This document shows positions 1 to 10,634 of a DNA stretch of 64,000 bases, in pieces. The notes below the pieces were generated by a model, which had not been told where the DNA came from, did not search any database, and saw only the letters and a program-made list of their open reading frames with translations. The DNA is taken from contig CALSTS010000006.1 of assembly GCA_943789335.1 (NCBI GenBank), positions 343,501 through 407,500 of the forward strand, in the 5' to 3' direction. The stretch is from an uncultured Pseudomonadales bacterium (GTDB taxonomy: Bacteria > Pseudomonadota > Gammaproteobacteria > Pseudomonadales > Pseudohongiellaceae). The first letter of the stretch is position 1. Each line of letters begins with the position of its first letter. A program made the translations under genes and the position numbers.

Positions 1-3
1 AAA

Positions 4-61
4 GCCGGATAACTGATTGCCACTAGCCAAGCAAAAGCGCCGCTAATCGGCTTTATCCGGC
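4..61. repeat. Inverted repeat at window start
   Basis: A 9-bp arm (gccggataa, 4-12) is matched by its exact reverse complement (ttatccggc, 53-61) across about 40 bases. It could be a terminator-like hairpin of a gene left of the window or the edge of a mobile element. No T-tract follows directly, so its role is open. The rest of 1-193 shows no coding signal. Confidence 0.4.
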
Positions 62-130
62 ATTTCCTGTTATTTATGCTAAAGATTCTGTTTATTTACC
101 TTTTAAATATGCAATAGATTTAATATAGGT

Positions 131-158
131 TTATGGCGGGGGTATATCTGGGGTATAA
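131..158. repeat. GGTATATCTG-type repeat near tRNA-Asn, resembling the integrase arm repeats of the island
   Basis: The stretch reads ttatggcggg, then ggtatatctg, then gggtata. It closely resembles 10497-10520 beside tRNA-Pro and 26701-26727 at the right island border. Such paired GGTAT repeats are commonly seen next to integrase genes of P4-type tyrosine recombinases. Lying 36 bases from the 3' end of tRNA-Asn, it suggests an element once used that tRNA too, with the rest of the element left of the window or lost. Confidence 0.4.
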
Positions 159-193
159 AAGCACTTAAAGTATCTTAAGTACTATAAGGAATT

Positions 194-268
194 TGGCTGC
201 CCAAGTTGGACTCGAACCAACAACCAAGTGATTAACAGTCACCTACTCTACCATTGAGCTATTGGGCA
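194..268 (-). tRNA. tRNA-Asn (GTT)
   Basis: On the minus strand the acceptor arm tgcccaa pairs with ttgggca, followed by G and an encoded CCA. The anticodon loop reads ctGTTaa, giving GTT for asparagine. The T-arm ggttcgagtcc is canonical. Two hundred bases of AT-rich sequence without a recognised gene separate it from uvrB. Confidence 0.95.
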
Positions 269-494
269 TTTATTTTGATACTTATATATTATATCGACAC
301 TTACTTTGAGTGAAAGATTATAACTCTTAAGCGGCGCGTATGTTAATTAGATTTATTCATAGGGTCAACCACATCTTTGCGTTGAATAGCTCTTTGTTTA
401 AGTAAATTATAAGAATTTTAATATAGCTATTTACGAGAACCCGGCTTAAATAGTCAGCTTTCTTATCTCTCAAGAGAGTTCATTTCGTTTTTTA

Positions 495-2564
495 ATGCGC
501 TTACAATGGAACATTTTGTTCTCGGATAAATGGATAAGAAATTTGAATCGTTTTGAAATAAATGCCCCTTTTGAACCCGCTGGAGATCAACCTCAAGCAA
601 TCAGAGAGTTGGTAGACGGGCTAAGCGATGGCTTATCAGCTCAAACCCTGCTGGGTGTAACTGGATCGGGTAAAACGTTTACCATTGCCAATGTAATCCA
701 GGAGACTCAGCGTCCTGCCTTGATTATGGTGCACAATAAGACTCTTGCTGCCCAACTTTATGGCGAGTTAAAAGATTTCTTCCCTAAAAACGCCGTAGAA
801 TATTTTGTATCTTATTACGATTATTATCAGCCAGAGGCCTATGTTCCGGCTTCAGATTCCTATATAGAAAAAGATTCATCAGTGAATGAGCATATCGAGC
901 AGATGCGCTTATCGGCCACTAAGTCTTTATTGGAAAAGCGGGATGTCATTGTTGTAGCGACGGTTTCATCAATTTATGGTTTGGGGGATCCGACAACTTA
1001 TTTGGATATGGTTTTGCACTTGAATGTCGGCGGCAAGCTGGATCAGCGTGTTTTGTTAAAGCGCCTGTCCGAATTGCAGTACACCCGCAATGAGATGGAC
1101 CTGCATAGAAGCTCATACCGGGTTCGAGGTGACGTTATCGATATTTATCCGGCTGAATCTGATAGCAATGCAATTCGAATTGAACTTTTTGATGATGAAA
1201 TAGAAAGCCTGGCTTATTTTGATCCTCTTACCGGTGAAGTTTTACAAAAGGTTCCGCGTCTTACTGTTTTCCCAAAATCACATTACGTCACTCATCGAGA
1301 GCGCATGCTCGAAACTATTGAACTGGTGAAAGTAGAGTTAAGCCATAGATTAAAGTATCTGGAAGAGCATAATTTTTTAGTAGAAGCCCAGCGTCTTAAA
1401 CAACGCACCCAATTTGATCTGGAAATGATGGCGCAGCTGGGATATTGCACGGGAGTTGAAAACTATTCCCGTTACTTATCGGGTCGTGAAGAAGGGCAGG
1501 CGCCTCCAACTTTATTTGATTACTTACCAGCAGATGCCTTTGTAGTGGTTGATGAATCGCATGTGACTGTTCCACAGATTGGAGCCATGTATAAAGGCGA
1601 TCGCTCACGTAAAGAAACCCTCGTACAGTATGGATTCAGGTTGCCCTCAGCTTTAGATAACCGACCTCTGCGTTTTGCTGAATGGGAGCAATTGGTGCCA
1701 CAGCTTATATTTGTGTCAGCAACGCCCTCAGATTATGAAAAACAACATGAAGGCCAAAGGGTAAACCAAGTGGTTAGACCGACAGGTTTATTGGATCCCA
1801 TACCTGAAGTCAGACCAGCCACTCATCAAGTGGATGATCTGCTGTCTGAGGTTAGAAAACGCGTTGTAGTCAATGAAAGAGTATTAGTAACGACCTTAAC
1901 CAAGCGTATGGCTGAAGATTTAACCGATTACTTGGCTGATAACGGCGTACGTGTACGTTATTTGCATTCTGATATCGATACAGTTGAAAGAGTTGAAATC
2001 ATTAGAGACCTGCGCCTTGGAGAGTTTGATGTCTTGGTCGGAATTAACTTGCTACGTGAAGGGCTTGATATCCCAGAAGTTTCTTTAGTGACTATTTTAG
2101 ATGCAGATAAAGAAGGTTTTTTACGCTCGGAACGGTCATTGATTCAGACTATGGGGCGAGCTGCCAGAAATATTAATGGCAAGGTTATCCTTTATGCAGA
2201 CCGTGTTACAGCTTCCATGCAGCGTGCAATTGATACAACGATGGAACGTCGTCGTATTCAGCATGAATATAACGAAACACATGGAATAATACCCCAAGGT
2301 ATTGAAAAAGGCGTGGCAGATATTATGGAAGGTGCTGGACAAACTCAGGGTAAAGGTAAGCGCAGCTACACAAATTTCCGTGAAGTTGCTGAGGCTGAAG
2401 GTGAATATGATTCTGCTTCAAAAGCGATGAGCCCAGCTCAAATGGCTAAAGAGATTAAACGTTTGGAAGAAGTTATGTATGAGCATGCTCGAAACCTGGA
2501 ATTTGAAGAAGCAGCTCAAGTTCGCGATCAGGTTTCAAAGATTAATGGGAAATTTATTTCTTAA
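495..2564 (+). CDS. uvrB: Excinuclease ABC subunit B
   Basis: UvrB is the helicase-like damage-verification subunit of UvrABC nucleotide excision repair. The Walker A motif GVTGSGKT is at residues 54-61, the beta-hairpin segment [10 protein letters not shown] that clamps DNA at 107-116, a DESH motif near 353, and a C-terminal UVR (UvrC-binding) coiled coil at about 650-685. Homology to known UvrB starts only around residue 20 ([15 protein letters not shown]), so the first about 16 residues may be untranslated. An in-frame TTG at 543 is an alternative start, but neither start has a strong ribosome site. The length is otherwise normal. No clear LexA box is visible upstream. Confidence 0.97.
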   Translation: MRLQWNILFSDKWIRNLNRFEINAPFEPAGDQPQAIRELVDGLSDGLSAQTLLGVTGSGKTFTIANVIQETQRPALIMVHNKTLAAQLYGELKDFFPKNAVEYFVSYYDYYQPEAYVPASDSYIEKDSSVNEHIEQMRLSATKSLLEKRDVIVVATVSSIYGLGDPTTYLDMVLHLNVGGKLDQRVLLKRLSELQYTRNEMDLHRSSYRVRGDVIDIYPAESDSNAIRIELFDDEIESLAYFDPLTGEVLQKVPRLTVFPKSHYVTHRERMLETIELVKVELSHRLKYLEEHNFLVEAQRLKQRTQFDLEMMAQLGYCTGVENYSRYLSGREEGQAPPTLFDYLPADAFVVVDESHVTVPQIGAMYKGDRSRKETLVQYGFRLPSALDNRPLRFAEWEQLVPQLIFVSATPSDYEKQHEGQRVNQVVRPTGLLDPIPEVRPATHQVDDLLSEVRKRVVVNERVLVTTLTKRMAEDLTDYLADNGVRVRYLHSDIDTVERVEIIRDLRLGEFDVLVGINLLREGLDIPEVSLVTILDADKEGFLRSERSLIQTMGRAARNINGKVILYADRVTASMQRAIDTTMERRRIQHEYNETHGIIPQGIEKGVADIMEGAGQTQGKGKRSYTNFREVAEAEGEYDSASKAMSPAQMAKEIKRLEEVMYEHARNLEFEEAAQVRDQVSKINGKFIS

Positions 2565-2603
2565 AATTTTACTGGATTTCAGAACTTATTTATTAATAAT
2601 CTT

Positions 2604-2620
2604 TTAGACGATGCGTCTAA
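2604..2620. terminator. Perfect 7-bp hairpin after uvrB
   Basis: ttagacg-atg-cgtctaa forms a perfect stem with a 3-base loop 40 bases after the uvrB stop. No T-run follows on the plus strand, so a terminator role for uvrB is tentative. Confidence 0.4.
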
Positions 2621-2650
2621 CCTGAAACTTGCACCAACTCCTTAATTTCC

Positions 2651-2679
2651 TTGTGATTTCGCCTTAGTATCTCTATAAT
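2651..2679 (+). promoter_or_regulatory. Sigma-70 promoter for tRNA-Val and possibly thrS
   Basis: TTGTGA (2651-2656), a 17-base spacer and a perfect TATAAT (2674-2679) are followed by a GC-rich discriminator (cgccgctc), as is usual for stringently controlled stable-RNA promoters. It lies about 70 bases upstream of tRNA-Val. Confidence 0.7.
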
Positions 2680-2747
2680 CGCCGCTCTTTTCGGAAAGCC
2701 TGTAAGCTGCATATTCACAGGGTTTTAGAAGGATGGGTAATAGAAAT

Positions 2748-2824
<77 letters not shown>

Positions 2825-2899
2825 ATCCAAAAATGCTAAAGCTAAGTTGTAAATATATTGTAAAAGGGGAAAGCAGGACGACTGTTCCTGTTCAAAAAA

Positions 2900-4813
2900 A
2901 TGTTAACTATCACATTACCAGACGGCAGCAAGCGAGAATTTGATCAGCACGTAAGTGTGCATGGTCTTGCCGAAGCAATCGGTCCTGGTTTGGCCAAAGC
3001 TGCTATTGCCGGGAAGGTTGATGGTCAATTAGTCGATACTTCGTTTGAAATTGAGCAGGATGCTGAAGTCGCTATTGTTACTTCTCGCGATCCAGAAGGT
3101 CTGGAAGTCATTCGTCATTCTTGTGCTCACCTAATGGCTAATGCGGTTCAAAATTTATTTCCTTCAGCGCAAGTGACTATTGGTCCGGTTATAGAAAACG
3201 GATTTTTTTATGACTTTGCTTTTGAAAGGCCATTCACCCCAGAAGATCTTGAAGCTATCGAAAAAGAAATGCTACGCCTGAGTAAGGAAGAGGTGCTAGT
3301 TGAACGTAGCATGATGAACCGGGATGAAGCGGTTGCTATGTTCAAAGACATGGGGGAAACATACAAAGTTCAAATTATTGAAAGCATTCCTAATGCTGAA
3401 GGTCTTTCATTTTATCGTCAGGGTGATTTTATTGACCTTTGTCGTGGCCCTCATGTTCCTACTACAGGCCATATCAAAGCCTTTAAATTGATGTCTGTGG
3501 CCGGTGCTTACTGGCGAGGTGATTCCAACAATGAGATGTTGCAACGGATTTATGGGACAGCCTGGACTGATAAAAAAGATTTAAAACAATATTTACATTT
3601 ACTGGAAGAAGCAGAGCGTCGCGATCATCGTAAGATTGGCAAAAAACTCGATCTGTTCCATTTTCAGGAAGAGGCGCCTGGAATGGTATTTTGGCATCCT
3701 AAAGGCTGGAGCATTTACCAAATAATTAAACGCTATATGCAAACCTTGTTTGAGCAAAATGGCTATCAGGAAATAAATACTCCGCAATTAGTTGATTACA
3801 GTCTCTGGGATAAATCAGGGCATTCAGCTAAATTTTCTGAACAAATGTTTAGTGTCGAATCTGAAAATCGTATGTATGCAATTAAGCCAATGAATTGCCC
3901 ATGCCATATTCAGGTTTTTAATCAGGGTTTGAAATCTTATCGTGACTTACCTTTACGTTTAGCCGAATTCGGCTCATGTCATCGCTATGAACCTTCCGGC
4001 AGTATGCATGGTTTGATGCGGGTTAGGTCATTTACCCAGGATGACGGGCATATTTTCTGTACTGAAGATCAGATACAAGATGAAGTGTCAGTATTTATTG
4101 ATATGGTTTACAAGGTTTATCAGGATTTTGGCTTCGATGAAATAATCTTACGACTTTCTACGCGTCCCGAGCAACGGGTTGGTGAGGATGATGTGTGGGA
4201 TCGGTCAGAAGCTGCATTACAAGAAGCTTTGGATAAGACGGGCAGGGAATGGCAACTATTACCAGGCGAAGGAGCTTTTTACGGCCCTAAAATTGAATTT
4301 GCGCTCAAAGATTGCATGGGCCGAGAGCAACAATGCGGTACTATTCAAGTTGATTTCTCTATGCCAGGTCGACTCGGTGCACATTTTATTGCCGAAGATA
4401 ACAGTCGTCATACGCCAGTCATGTTACATCGAGCAATTTTTGGTTCTTTTGAGCGTTTTATCGGGATTTTGATTGAACATTATGAAGGCGCTTTTCCTGC
4501 TTGGTTGTCGCCAATTCAGGCCGTAGTTTTGAATATTACTGACAAACAGGCCGAATATTGCAATAAAATTGTGGATTCCCTTAAAAATAAAGGGTTTAGA
4601 GTCGAAAGTGACTTGAGAAATGAGAAGGTCGGGTTTAAAATCCGCGAGCACACAGTACAACGAATACCCTACCTGCTTGTAGCCGGTGATAAAGAAGTTG
4701 CCGCAAATACCATTTCGGTCAGAGATCGTACAGGTAAAGATCTGGGAGTAATGGAGATTGCCCAGTTCGAAGCGTTGCTACAACAGGATATTGAGAACTA
4801 CAGTAGGGTTTGA
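2900..4813 (+). CDS. thrS: Threonine--tRNA ligase
   Basis: Cytoplasmic class II synthetase that charges tRNA-Thr. The 637-residue product has the full architecture: TGS domain (about 1-60, starting [15 protein letters not shown]), the editing domain with [11 protein letters not shown] near residue 73, the catalytic core with the zinc-site stretch [12 protein letters not shown] and motif 2 around [18 protein letters not shown], and a C-terminal anticodon-binding domain ending [12 protein letters not shown]. It heads the thrS-infC-rpmI-rplT-pheST block. A small inverted repeat (cagga/tcctg) lies in the 25 bases before the start and could affect initiation, but I see no clear copy of the E. coli thrS operator. 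Confidence 0.98.
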   Translation: MLTITLPDGSKREFDQHVSVHGLAEAIGPGLAKAAIAGKVDGQLVDTSFEIEQDAEVAIVTSRDPEGLEVIRHSCAHLMANAVQNLFPSAQVTIGPVIENGFFYDFAFERPFTPEDLEAIEKEMLRLSKEEVLVERSMMNRDEAVAMFKDMGETYKVQIIESIPNAEGLSFYRQGDFIDLCRGPHVPTTGHIKAFKLMSVAGAYWRGDSNNEMLQRIYGTAWTDKKDLKQYLHLLEEAERRDHRKIGKKLDLFHFQEEAPGMVFWHPKGWSIYQIIKRYMQTLFEQNGYQEINTPQLVDYSLWDKSGHSAKFSEQMFSVESENRMYAIKPMNCPCHIQVFNQGLKSYRDLPLRLAEFGSCHRYEPSGSMHGLMRVRSFTQDDGHIFCTEDQIQDEVSVFIDMVYKVYQDFGFDEIILRLSTRPEQRVGEDDVWDRSEAALQEALDKTGREWQLLPGEGAFYGPKIEFALKDCMGREQQCGTIQVDFSMPGRLGAHFIAEDNSRHTPVMLHRAIFGSFERFIGILIEHYEGAFPAWLSPIQAVVLNITDKQAEYCNKIVDSLKNKGFRVESDLRNEKVGFKIREHTVQRIPYLLVAGDKEVAANTISVRDRTGKDLGVMEIAQFEALLQQDIENYSRV

Positions 4814-4862
4814 TAACAGGGTTTGATAGTACTAAAGATTAACTTGAACGGAGAAATATATT

Positions 4863-5397
4863 ATTAAGCGTGAAAATGCCAAAAGCAAAAAGGCCATTAT
4901 CAATGATGATATTACTGCAGAACAAGTTAGATTAATTCTTGCCGATAGTACCCAGAAAGGGATAGTGAGTCTGGAAGAAGCTAAGCAGGAGGCTGCTGCG
5001 GTTAAACTAGATTTAGTACTAATTTCGCCTGATGCTGAGCCACCAGTTTGCAAAGTCATGGATTATGGCAAACATGTTTTTGAGCTTAAAAAACAAAATG
5101 CGGCTAAAGAAGAAACAAAGCCGTACCCACGTTAAAGAAATGAAGTTTCGCCCAGGGACGGAAGAAGGAGATTATCAGGTAAAACTACGCAACCTGACAC
5201 GTTTCCTCAATGACGGAGACAGAGCCAAAGTCACGGTACGTTTTCGTGGCCGCGAGCTGGCTCATCAACATATCGGAATGGAGCTGATTCAGAGATTGAA
5301 AGTTGATCTTGCTGAACACGGCACCGTCGACCAGGAACCTAAAATGGAAGGTCGACAGTTAACCATGGTGTTAACCCCGGTAAAGAAAAAGCTGTAA
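4863..5397 (+). CDS. infC: Translation initiation factor IF-3, AUU start, one-base frameshift
   Basis: IF-3 binds the 30S subunit and proofreads start-codon choice. Translation from the ATT at 4863 gives [16 protein letters not shown], and a GGAG at 4850-4853 sits 9 bases upstream. A non-AUG start on infC is the known basis of IF-3 autoregulation. The N-terminal frame runs to [20 protein letters not shown] and would stop at TAA 5133. The rest of the protein ([20 protein letters not shown] to VLTPVKKKL) is in the +1 frame, so one surplus base lies in the A-rich stretch 5106-5115. Corrected length is 177 residues, close to the usual 180. Both domains look under selection, so error or a recoding event is likelier than decay. 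Confidence 0.9.
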
Positions 5398-5465
5398 GAG
5401 TTTCCCTTTTATTCTTTGAGAAATCCGAAGAGTTCGGGAGGAAATGCTTTTACTTAATTTAAACG

Positions 5466-5498
5466 TAAGGAAGCCAAACAAAAAAACGGCTTACCTTA
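5466..5498 (+). promoter_or_regulatory. Hairpin in the infC-rpmI leader
   Basis: taaggaagcc pairs with ggcttacctta (one bulge) across a 12-base A-rich loop, ending 17 bases before the rpmI start. Leader structures control L35/L20 translation by autoregulation in other bacteria; whether this one does is inference. Confidence 0.4.
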
Positions 5499-5514
5499 AA
5501 TGCGGAGTACGACA

Positions 5515-5709
5515 ATGCCTAAACAGAAAGTACACAGTGGTGCTGCAAAGCGCTTCAAAAAGACCGGATCCGGCCTCAAGCGTAAAAGCGCCTATAAAAG
5601 CCATATCCTTACCAAAATGACGACCAAGCGTAAGCGTCAATTACGAGGGACTTCTGAGGTTCATCCTGCAGATATGTCTAATGTAAAACGCATGCTGCGT
5701 CAGAATTAA
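5515..5709 (+). CDS. rpmI: 50S ribosomal protein L35
   Basis: A 64-residue, strongly basic protein starting [20 protein letters not shown] and ending VKRMLRQN, the usual L35 length and sequence. I chose ATG 5515 over the in-frame ATG 5500 because L35 begins MPK and GGAG lies 8 bases upstream. It belongs to the infC-rpmI-rplT operon. Confidence 0.97.
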   Translation: MPKQKVHSGAAKRFKKTGSGLKRKSAYKSHILTKMTTKRKRQLRGTSEVHPADMSNVKRMLRQN

Positions 5710-5722
5710 GGGGGATTAACTA

Positions 5723-6079
5723 ATGGCAAGAGTTAAACGTGGTGTTGTAGCACACCGTCGACATAAAAAAATTCTAAAGCAGGCTAAAGGTTACTACGGA
5801 GCTCGTAGTCGAGTATTCCGCGTAGCTAAACAGGCTGTTATTAAAGCGGGTCAATATGCTTATCGCGATCGTAAGGTTAAGAAACGTGTATTCCGTGCCT
5901 TATGGATTACCCGTATTAATGCGCAGGCTAGGGTTAATGACATAACCTATAGCCGTCTGATTGCTGGCCTTAAGAAAGCTGAAATTGTAATTGACCGACG
6001 TGTATTGGCTGATTTAGCTGTCAATGATAAAGATGCTTTTGCGGCAGTTGCTCAAGAGGCAAAAGCGGCACTCGCCTAA
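5723..6079 (+). CDS. rplT: 50S ribosomal protein L20
   Basis: The 118-residue product begins [20 protein letters not shown] and has the L20 pattern of a long basic N-terminal helix and a globular C-terminal domain. L20 is needed early in 50S assembly and represses its own operon in known cases. It starts 13 bases after rpmI with a GGGGG-rich ribosome site. Confidence 0.97.
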   Translation: MARVKRGVVAHRRHKKILKQAKGYYGARSRVFRVAKQAVIKAGQYAYRDRKVKKRVFRALWITRINAQARVNDITYSRLIAGLKKAEIVIDRRVLADLAVNDKDAFAAVAQEAKAALA

Positions 6080-7126
<1,047 letters not shown>

Positions 7127-7138
7127 AGGGTTGATCCA

Positions 7139-9523
7139 GTGAAATTCAGCGAAATTTGGTTGCGTGAATGGGTTAACCCAGAAATCACCACAAAAGAATT
7201 AGTTGCTCAACTGACTATGGCAGGCTTGGAAGTGGATGCTGTCGAGCCGGCTGCAAATAAATTTACCGGGGTTGTTGTAGGTGAAGTCATTAGTGTTGAA
7301 AAGCACCCTGATGCCGATAAGCTTAATGTTTGTCAGGTAAGTAATGGTAATGAAACATTACAGGTAGTATGCGGCGCACCTAATGTTGCCAGCGGTCAAA
7401 AGGTCCCTTTTGCTTTAGTCGGCGCGCAACTGGCGGTAGACTTTAAAATTAAACAAGCCAAATTACGTGGTGCTGAATCTAACGGCATGCTGTGTTCTTC
7501 AGAAGAATTGGGTTTGGCTGAAAAATCTGATGGAATTCTAGAGCTTCCAGCAGACGCGAAAGCTGGTCAGGATATTAGAGAATATCTAAAGCTTGATGAC
7601 TCACTCATAGATCTAGATTTAACGCCAAATCGAGGTGATTGCTTAAGCATTCAGGGCATAGCGCGTGAAGTCGGAGTACTGAATAAATCTCAGCCAAATT
7701 TTCCAAATTTAGATGCTGTACCAAGCACTATTGATGATGTTTTCCCAGTTGAGCTACTTAGTCCAGAAGATTGCCCTAGATACCTGGGTCGGGTTATTCG
7801 TAATGTTAATGTTAGCGCGGTATCTCCTGTTTGGTTACAGGAAAAACTCAGGCGCAGTGGTATACGCAGTATTGATCCGGCGGTAGATGTCACAAACTAC
7901 GTTATGTTGGAACTTGGCCAGCCACTACATGCTTTTGATCTAGATGTTCTTGATAAAGGTATTCAAGTGCGTCGAGCTAATCAAGCTGAAAAGCTGGTGT
8001 TACTGGATGGCCGCGAAGTAGAGTTGGATAAAGATACATTAGTTATTGCTGATCATACAAAAGCTTTGGCTATTGCTGGTGTAATGGGTGGTGAGCATAG
8101 CGGCATAAATACCAATACTCAGCATATTTTCCTGGAAAGTGCATTTTTTAACCCCCTCAGTATCGCCGGTAAGGCACGCACTTATGGTATGCATACAGAT
8201 GCCTCTCATCGTTTTGAGCGCGGAGTCGATTATGAATTGCCAAAATTAGCGATTGAACGAGCGACTAGATTGTTACTGGATATTGTTGGCGGAGACGCTG
8301 GTCCGGTAGTCATTACTGATGCTGACTTGCCTGAAACCAGAGAAGTTAAATTACGAGCGAGTAAAGTCTTTAGCTTGCTCGGTATAGATATTCCTGCGCC
8401 AGAAATAGAAAGTATTCTTACGCGCTTAGGGCTTGAAGTACTAGAAAGTAATGCAGAAGAGAGAAATACAAGTTGGCTGTTTAAAGTGCCGAGCTGGCGT
8501 TTTGATATAAGTATAGAAGCTGACCTGATAGAAGAACTGGCCCGTATATACGGCTATGATAATCTCCCTATTAGCAGTGCTTCTACAGGTAGTAGGTTGC
8601 ATGCATCAAGTGAGCGTAAATTACATTTAAGGCAGCTTAGAAGAAGGCTTATTTCCTTTGGTTATCAAGAGGTTATCAGCTATAGTTTTGTGGAGCCTGA
8701 GCTAGAAAGAACGCTTTCTTCGGCTTTAACTCAGCCAGTAATCTTATCAAACCCTATTTCCAGTGAAATGTCAGTCATGCGCCGAAACCTCTGGTCGGGT
8801 TTGCTGCAAACACTTAAACATAATCAAAATCGACAGCAAGACAGAGTGCGTATTTTTGAATCAGGCTTAGTATTTTCCAAGACAGAAGAGGGTATTAGTC
8901 AGGATGCCATGTTGGGAGGCCTGATTTGGGGGGATCAAACACCAGAACAATGGGGTGAAGGTTCTCGCTCTAGTGATTTCTATGATATTAAAGGTGATGT
9001 AGAAAATCTGCTTGCAATGACTAATGACTCTAGTGCTTTTAGCTTTACGGCGGCTGAGCACCCTGCATTACAGTCTGGTCAAAGTGCATGTATATCAAGG
9101 GGTCAAAAGGCTTTAGGGTGGGTAGGCGCCTTAAGTCCCAAAATACAAAACGCCTTAGATATCCCTGGGAAAGTTTATCTATTTGAGTTGGACGTCAAAA
9201 CATTAGAAGAGGCTACACTGACCAAGGTTAGTAATTTATCTAAATACCCATCAGTGCGTAGAGATATAGCACTGGTTGTTAAAAAAGAGCTTAACTATTC
9301 TGAATTAGCAGCGCTTATTCGACAGCAGGCAGGTGAATTTCTGGAAGATTTAGTGTTGTTTGACGTCTATCAGGGCGAAAACATTGAAGCTGACAAACAA
9401 AGCCTAGCATTAGGTTTAACCTTTCAGAACCCAAGCCGAACTCTAAATGATGATGAGATAAATGAGATAATTAATAAGTGTATCAAGGCACTAGAAGCAC
9501 AATTTAATGCAGAATTAAGGTGA
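7139..9523 (+). CDS. pheT: Phenylalanine--tRNA ligase beta subunit
   Basis: The 794-residue beta subunit carries the N-terminal tRNA-binding (EMAP-like) domain around residues 40-150, B3/B4 editing domains (about 210-390), B5, a degenerate class II core and the C-terminal ferredoxin-fold anticodon-binding domain (about 700-794, containing YPSVRRDIALVV). It starts with GTG at 7139, 12 bases after pheS. It edits Tyr-tRNA-Phe and binds tRNA, completing PheRS. Confidence 0.98.
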   Translation: MKFSEIWLREWVNPEITTKELVAQLTMAGLEVDAVEPAANKFTGVVVGEVISVEKHPDADKLNVCQVSNGNETLQVVCGAPNVASGQKVPFALVGAQLAVDFKIKQAKLRGAESNGMLCSSEELGLAEKSDGILELPADAKAGQDIREYLKLDDSLIDLDLTPNRGDCLSIQGIAREVGVLNKSQPNFPNLDAVPSTIDDVFPVELLSPEDCPRYLGRVIRNVNVSAVSPVWLQEKLRRSGIRSIDPAVDVTNYVMLELGQPLHAFDLDVLDKGIQVRRANQAEKLVLLDGREVELDKDTLVIADHTKALAIAGVMGGEHSGINTNTQHIFLESAFFNPLSIAGKARTYGMHTDASHRFERGVDYELPKLAIERATRLLLDIVGGDAGPVVITDADLPETREVKLRASKVFSLLGIDIPAPEIESILTRLGLEVLESNAEERNTSWLFKVPSWRFDISIEADLIEELARIYGYDNLPISSASTGSRLHASSERKLHLRQLRRRLISFGYQEVISYSFVEPELERTLSSALTQPVILSNPISSEMSVMRRNLWSGLLQTLKHNQNRQQDRVRIFESGLVFSKTEEGISQDAMLGGLIWGDQTPEQWGEGSRSSDFYDIKGDVENLLAMTNDSSAFSFTAAEHPALQSGQSACISRGQKALGWVGALSPKIQNALDIPGKVYLFELDVKTLEEATLTKVSNLSKYPSVRRDIALVVKKELNYSELAALIRQQAGEFLEDLVLFDVYQGENIEADKQSLALGLTFQNPSRTLNDDEINEIINKCIKALEAQFNAELR

Positions 9524-9601
9524 TTTTCGTCTAAACTTAGGCCATAATTGCCAACCCAAGTCGAAAAATAGTTACAAAATACAAGTATTAAGGCAGGAAC
9601 T

Positions 9602-9910
9602 ATGGGTAGTGGAGCACTGACAAAAGCGGAAATGGCCGAGCGTCTATTTGATGAAATGGGCCTTAACAAGCGTGAAGCCAAAGAACTAGTAGAACAGTTC
9701 TTTGAAGAAGTCAGGCAGTCGCTGGAAAGTAATGAGCAAGTAAAACTATCTGGTTTTGGTAATTTCGATTTGCGTGATAAGCGTGAGCGTCCTGGACGTA
9801 ACCCTAAAACCGGAGAAGAAATTCCCATTCAGGCACGCCGAGTGGTGACTTTCAGACCAGGGCAGAAACTTAAATCGAGAGTAGAAGGCTATGCTGGAAC
9901 CGAGTCATAA
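9602..9910 (+). CDS. ihfA: Integration host factor alpha subunit
   Basis: A DNA-bending HU-family protein that works as a heterodimer with IhfB. The 102 residues include the family signature [21 protein letters not shown] with the minor-groove-inserting arm (RPGRNP). Placement directly after pheT is conserved in gammaproteobacteria. It overlaps the next gene by 20 bases, suggesting translational coupling. Confidence 0.97.
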   Translation: MGSGALTKAEMAERLFDEMGLNKREAKELVEQFFEEVRQSLESNEQVKLSGFGNFDLRDKRERPGRNPKTGEEIPIQARRVVTFRPGQKLKSRVEGYAGTES

Positions 9911-10253
9911 TTCAGAATTACCGGAAATCCCGTCCAAACGTTATTTCACCATTGGTGAAGTAAGCGACTTATGTGAAGTTAAACCACATGTATTGCGATA
10001 TTGGGAGCAGGAATTTACCCAATTAAAGCCGGTTAAGCGTCGTGGTAATCGTCGCTATTACCAACGTCAGGATGTCATCCTGATTCGCCAGATTCGCACC
10101 CTCTTATATGAGCAAGGTTTTACTATTGGTGGCGCCAGACAACGTATGGCGGGCAGTGGGGATGCTGTTGAAGTACAGCCAGTGATAAATCAGCGGGTGA
10201 TCAAGGAACTGATCGAAGAGATTGAAGAAGCGTTAACTCATTTAGCAAGCTAA
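9891..10253 (+). CDS. MerR-family regulator next to ihfA
   Basis: The 120-residue protein has an N-terminal MerR winged helix-turn-helix at about 17-85: [24 protein letters not shown], then [13 protein letters not shown]. The C-terminal effector part is very short and lacks metal-binding cysteines, so it is not a classical metal sensor. The same gene follows ihfA in Pseudomonas; its target is not known to me. Confidence 0.9.
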   Translation: MLEPSHNSELPEIPSKRYFTIGEVSDLCEVKPHVLRYWEQEFTQLKPVKRRGNRRYYQRQDVILIRQIRTLLYEQGFTIGGARQRMAGSGDAVEVQPVINQRVIKELIEEIEEALTHLAS

Positions 10254-10310
10254 CAGCAGTTAATAGCGCTCATATTAGTTTTTTTACTAACCCTCTATAA
10301 TCTCAAAAAT

Positions 10311-10387
10311 CGGAGTGTAGCGCAGCCTGGTAGCGCACCACACTGGGGGTGTGGTGGTCGTCGGTTCAAATCCGGCCACTCCGACCA
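10311..10387 (+). tRNA. tRNA-Pro (GGG), integration target
   Basis: cggagtg pairs with cactccg, followed by A and an encoded CCA. The anticodon stem ccaca/tgtgg holds the loop ctGGGgg, so the anticodon is GGG, proline. A TATAAT at 10296-10301 gives a likely -10 box. The 3' end is repeated at 26788-26802, marking it as the attachment site of the island; the tRNA itself remains intact. Confidence 0.96.
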
Positions 10388-10388
10388 A
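10374..10388 (+). repeat. attL: 15-bp direct repeat in tRNA-Pro 3' end
   Basis: ggccactccgaccaa occurs here within the T-arm/acceptor end of tRNA-Pro and again at 26788-26802. Tyrosine recombinases of integrative islands regenerate the tRNA 3' end in this way. Confidence 0.88.
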
Positions 10389-10496
10389 ATACTTATCCAA
10401 TCAAGTCCATATCCATCCTAAAAGCCCTGTTTTATAGGGTTATTTAAGTTATACTTTGTCCATCCAGGTCCGAGCCCATCCACCCACATACCGACA

Positions 10497-10548
10497 TTAT
10501 GGCGGTATATCTGACGGTATAGAGCGGGTTGTTAGGTTAGATACCGTC
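10497..10548. repeat. Integrase arm-type repeats left of the truncated integrase
   Basis: Two copies of a GGTAT-containing unit (ttatggcggtat, then ctgacggtat) are followed by an inverted repeat gacggtat (10513-10520) / ataccgtc (10541-10548). A related block is at 26701-26727. Position between attL and the integrase start fits recombinase or excisionase binding sites. The rest of 10389-10562 has no gene, only a weak agccct/agggtt hairpin and repeated ccatcc motifs. Confidence 0.5.
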
Positions 10549-10562
10549 AATTTGGCAAAATT

Positions 10563-10634
10563 ATGATACATAAGCTGGCTGCTACAGCCGTTAAACAAGC
10601 AAAGCCCAAAGATAAAGCTTACTTAAACCGGTGA
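10563..10634 (+). pseudogene. Truncated P4-type tyrosine integrase, first about 20 codons
   Basis: The frame starts MIHKLAATAVKQAKPKDKAY, which matches the conserved N-terminus of DUF4102 (P4-type) integrases, normally continuing into a K-L-x-D-G-x-G-L motif. Here similarity ends at the Tyr codon (10620-10622), three codons before a TGA. The break coincides with the 3' end of the convergent FrhB-type gene (10623), so a deletion or recombination joint is placed at about 10622. Its position 175 bases after tRNA-Pro is the standard place for such an integrase. Confidence 0.8.

Noticed and set aside
2899-2900. T-box or riboswitch upstream of thrS
   Set aside because: The 75 bases between tRNA-Val and thrS are too short for a T-box and show none of its conserved motifs.
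4179-4472. 97-residue frame inside thrS on the same strand
   Set aside because: Lies wholly within the conserved thrS catalytic and anticodon-binding regions in another frame and has no recognisable protein features.
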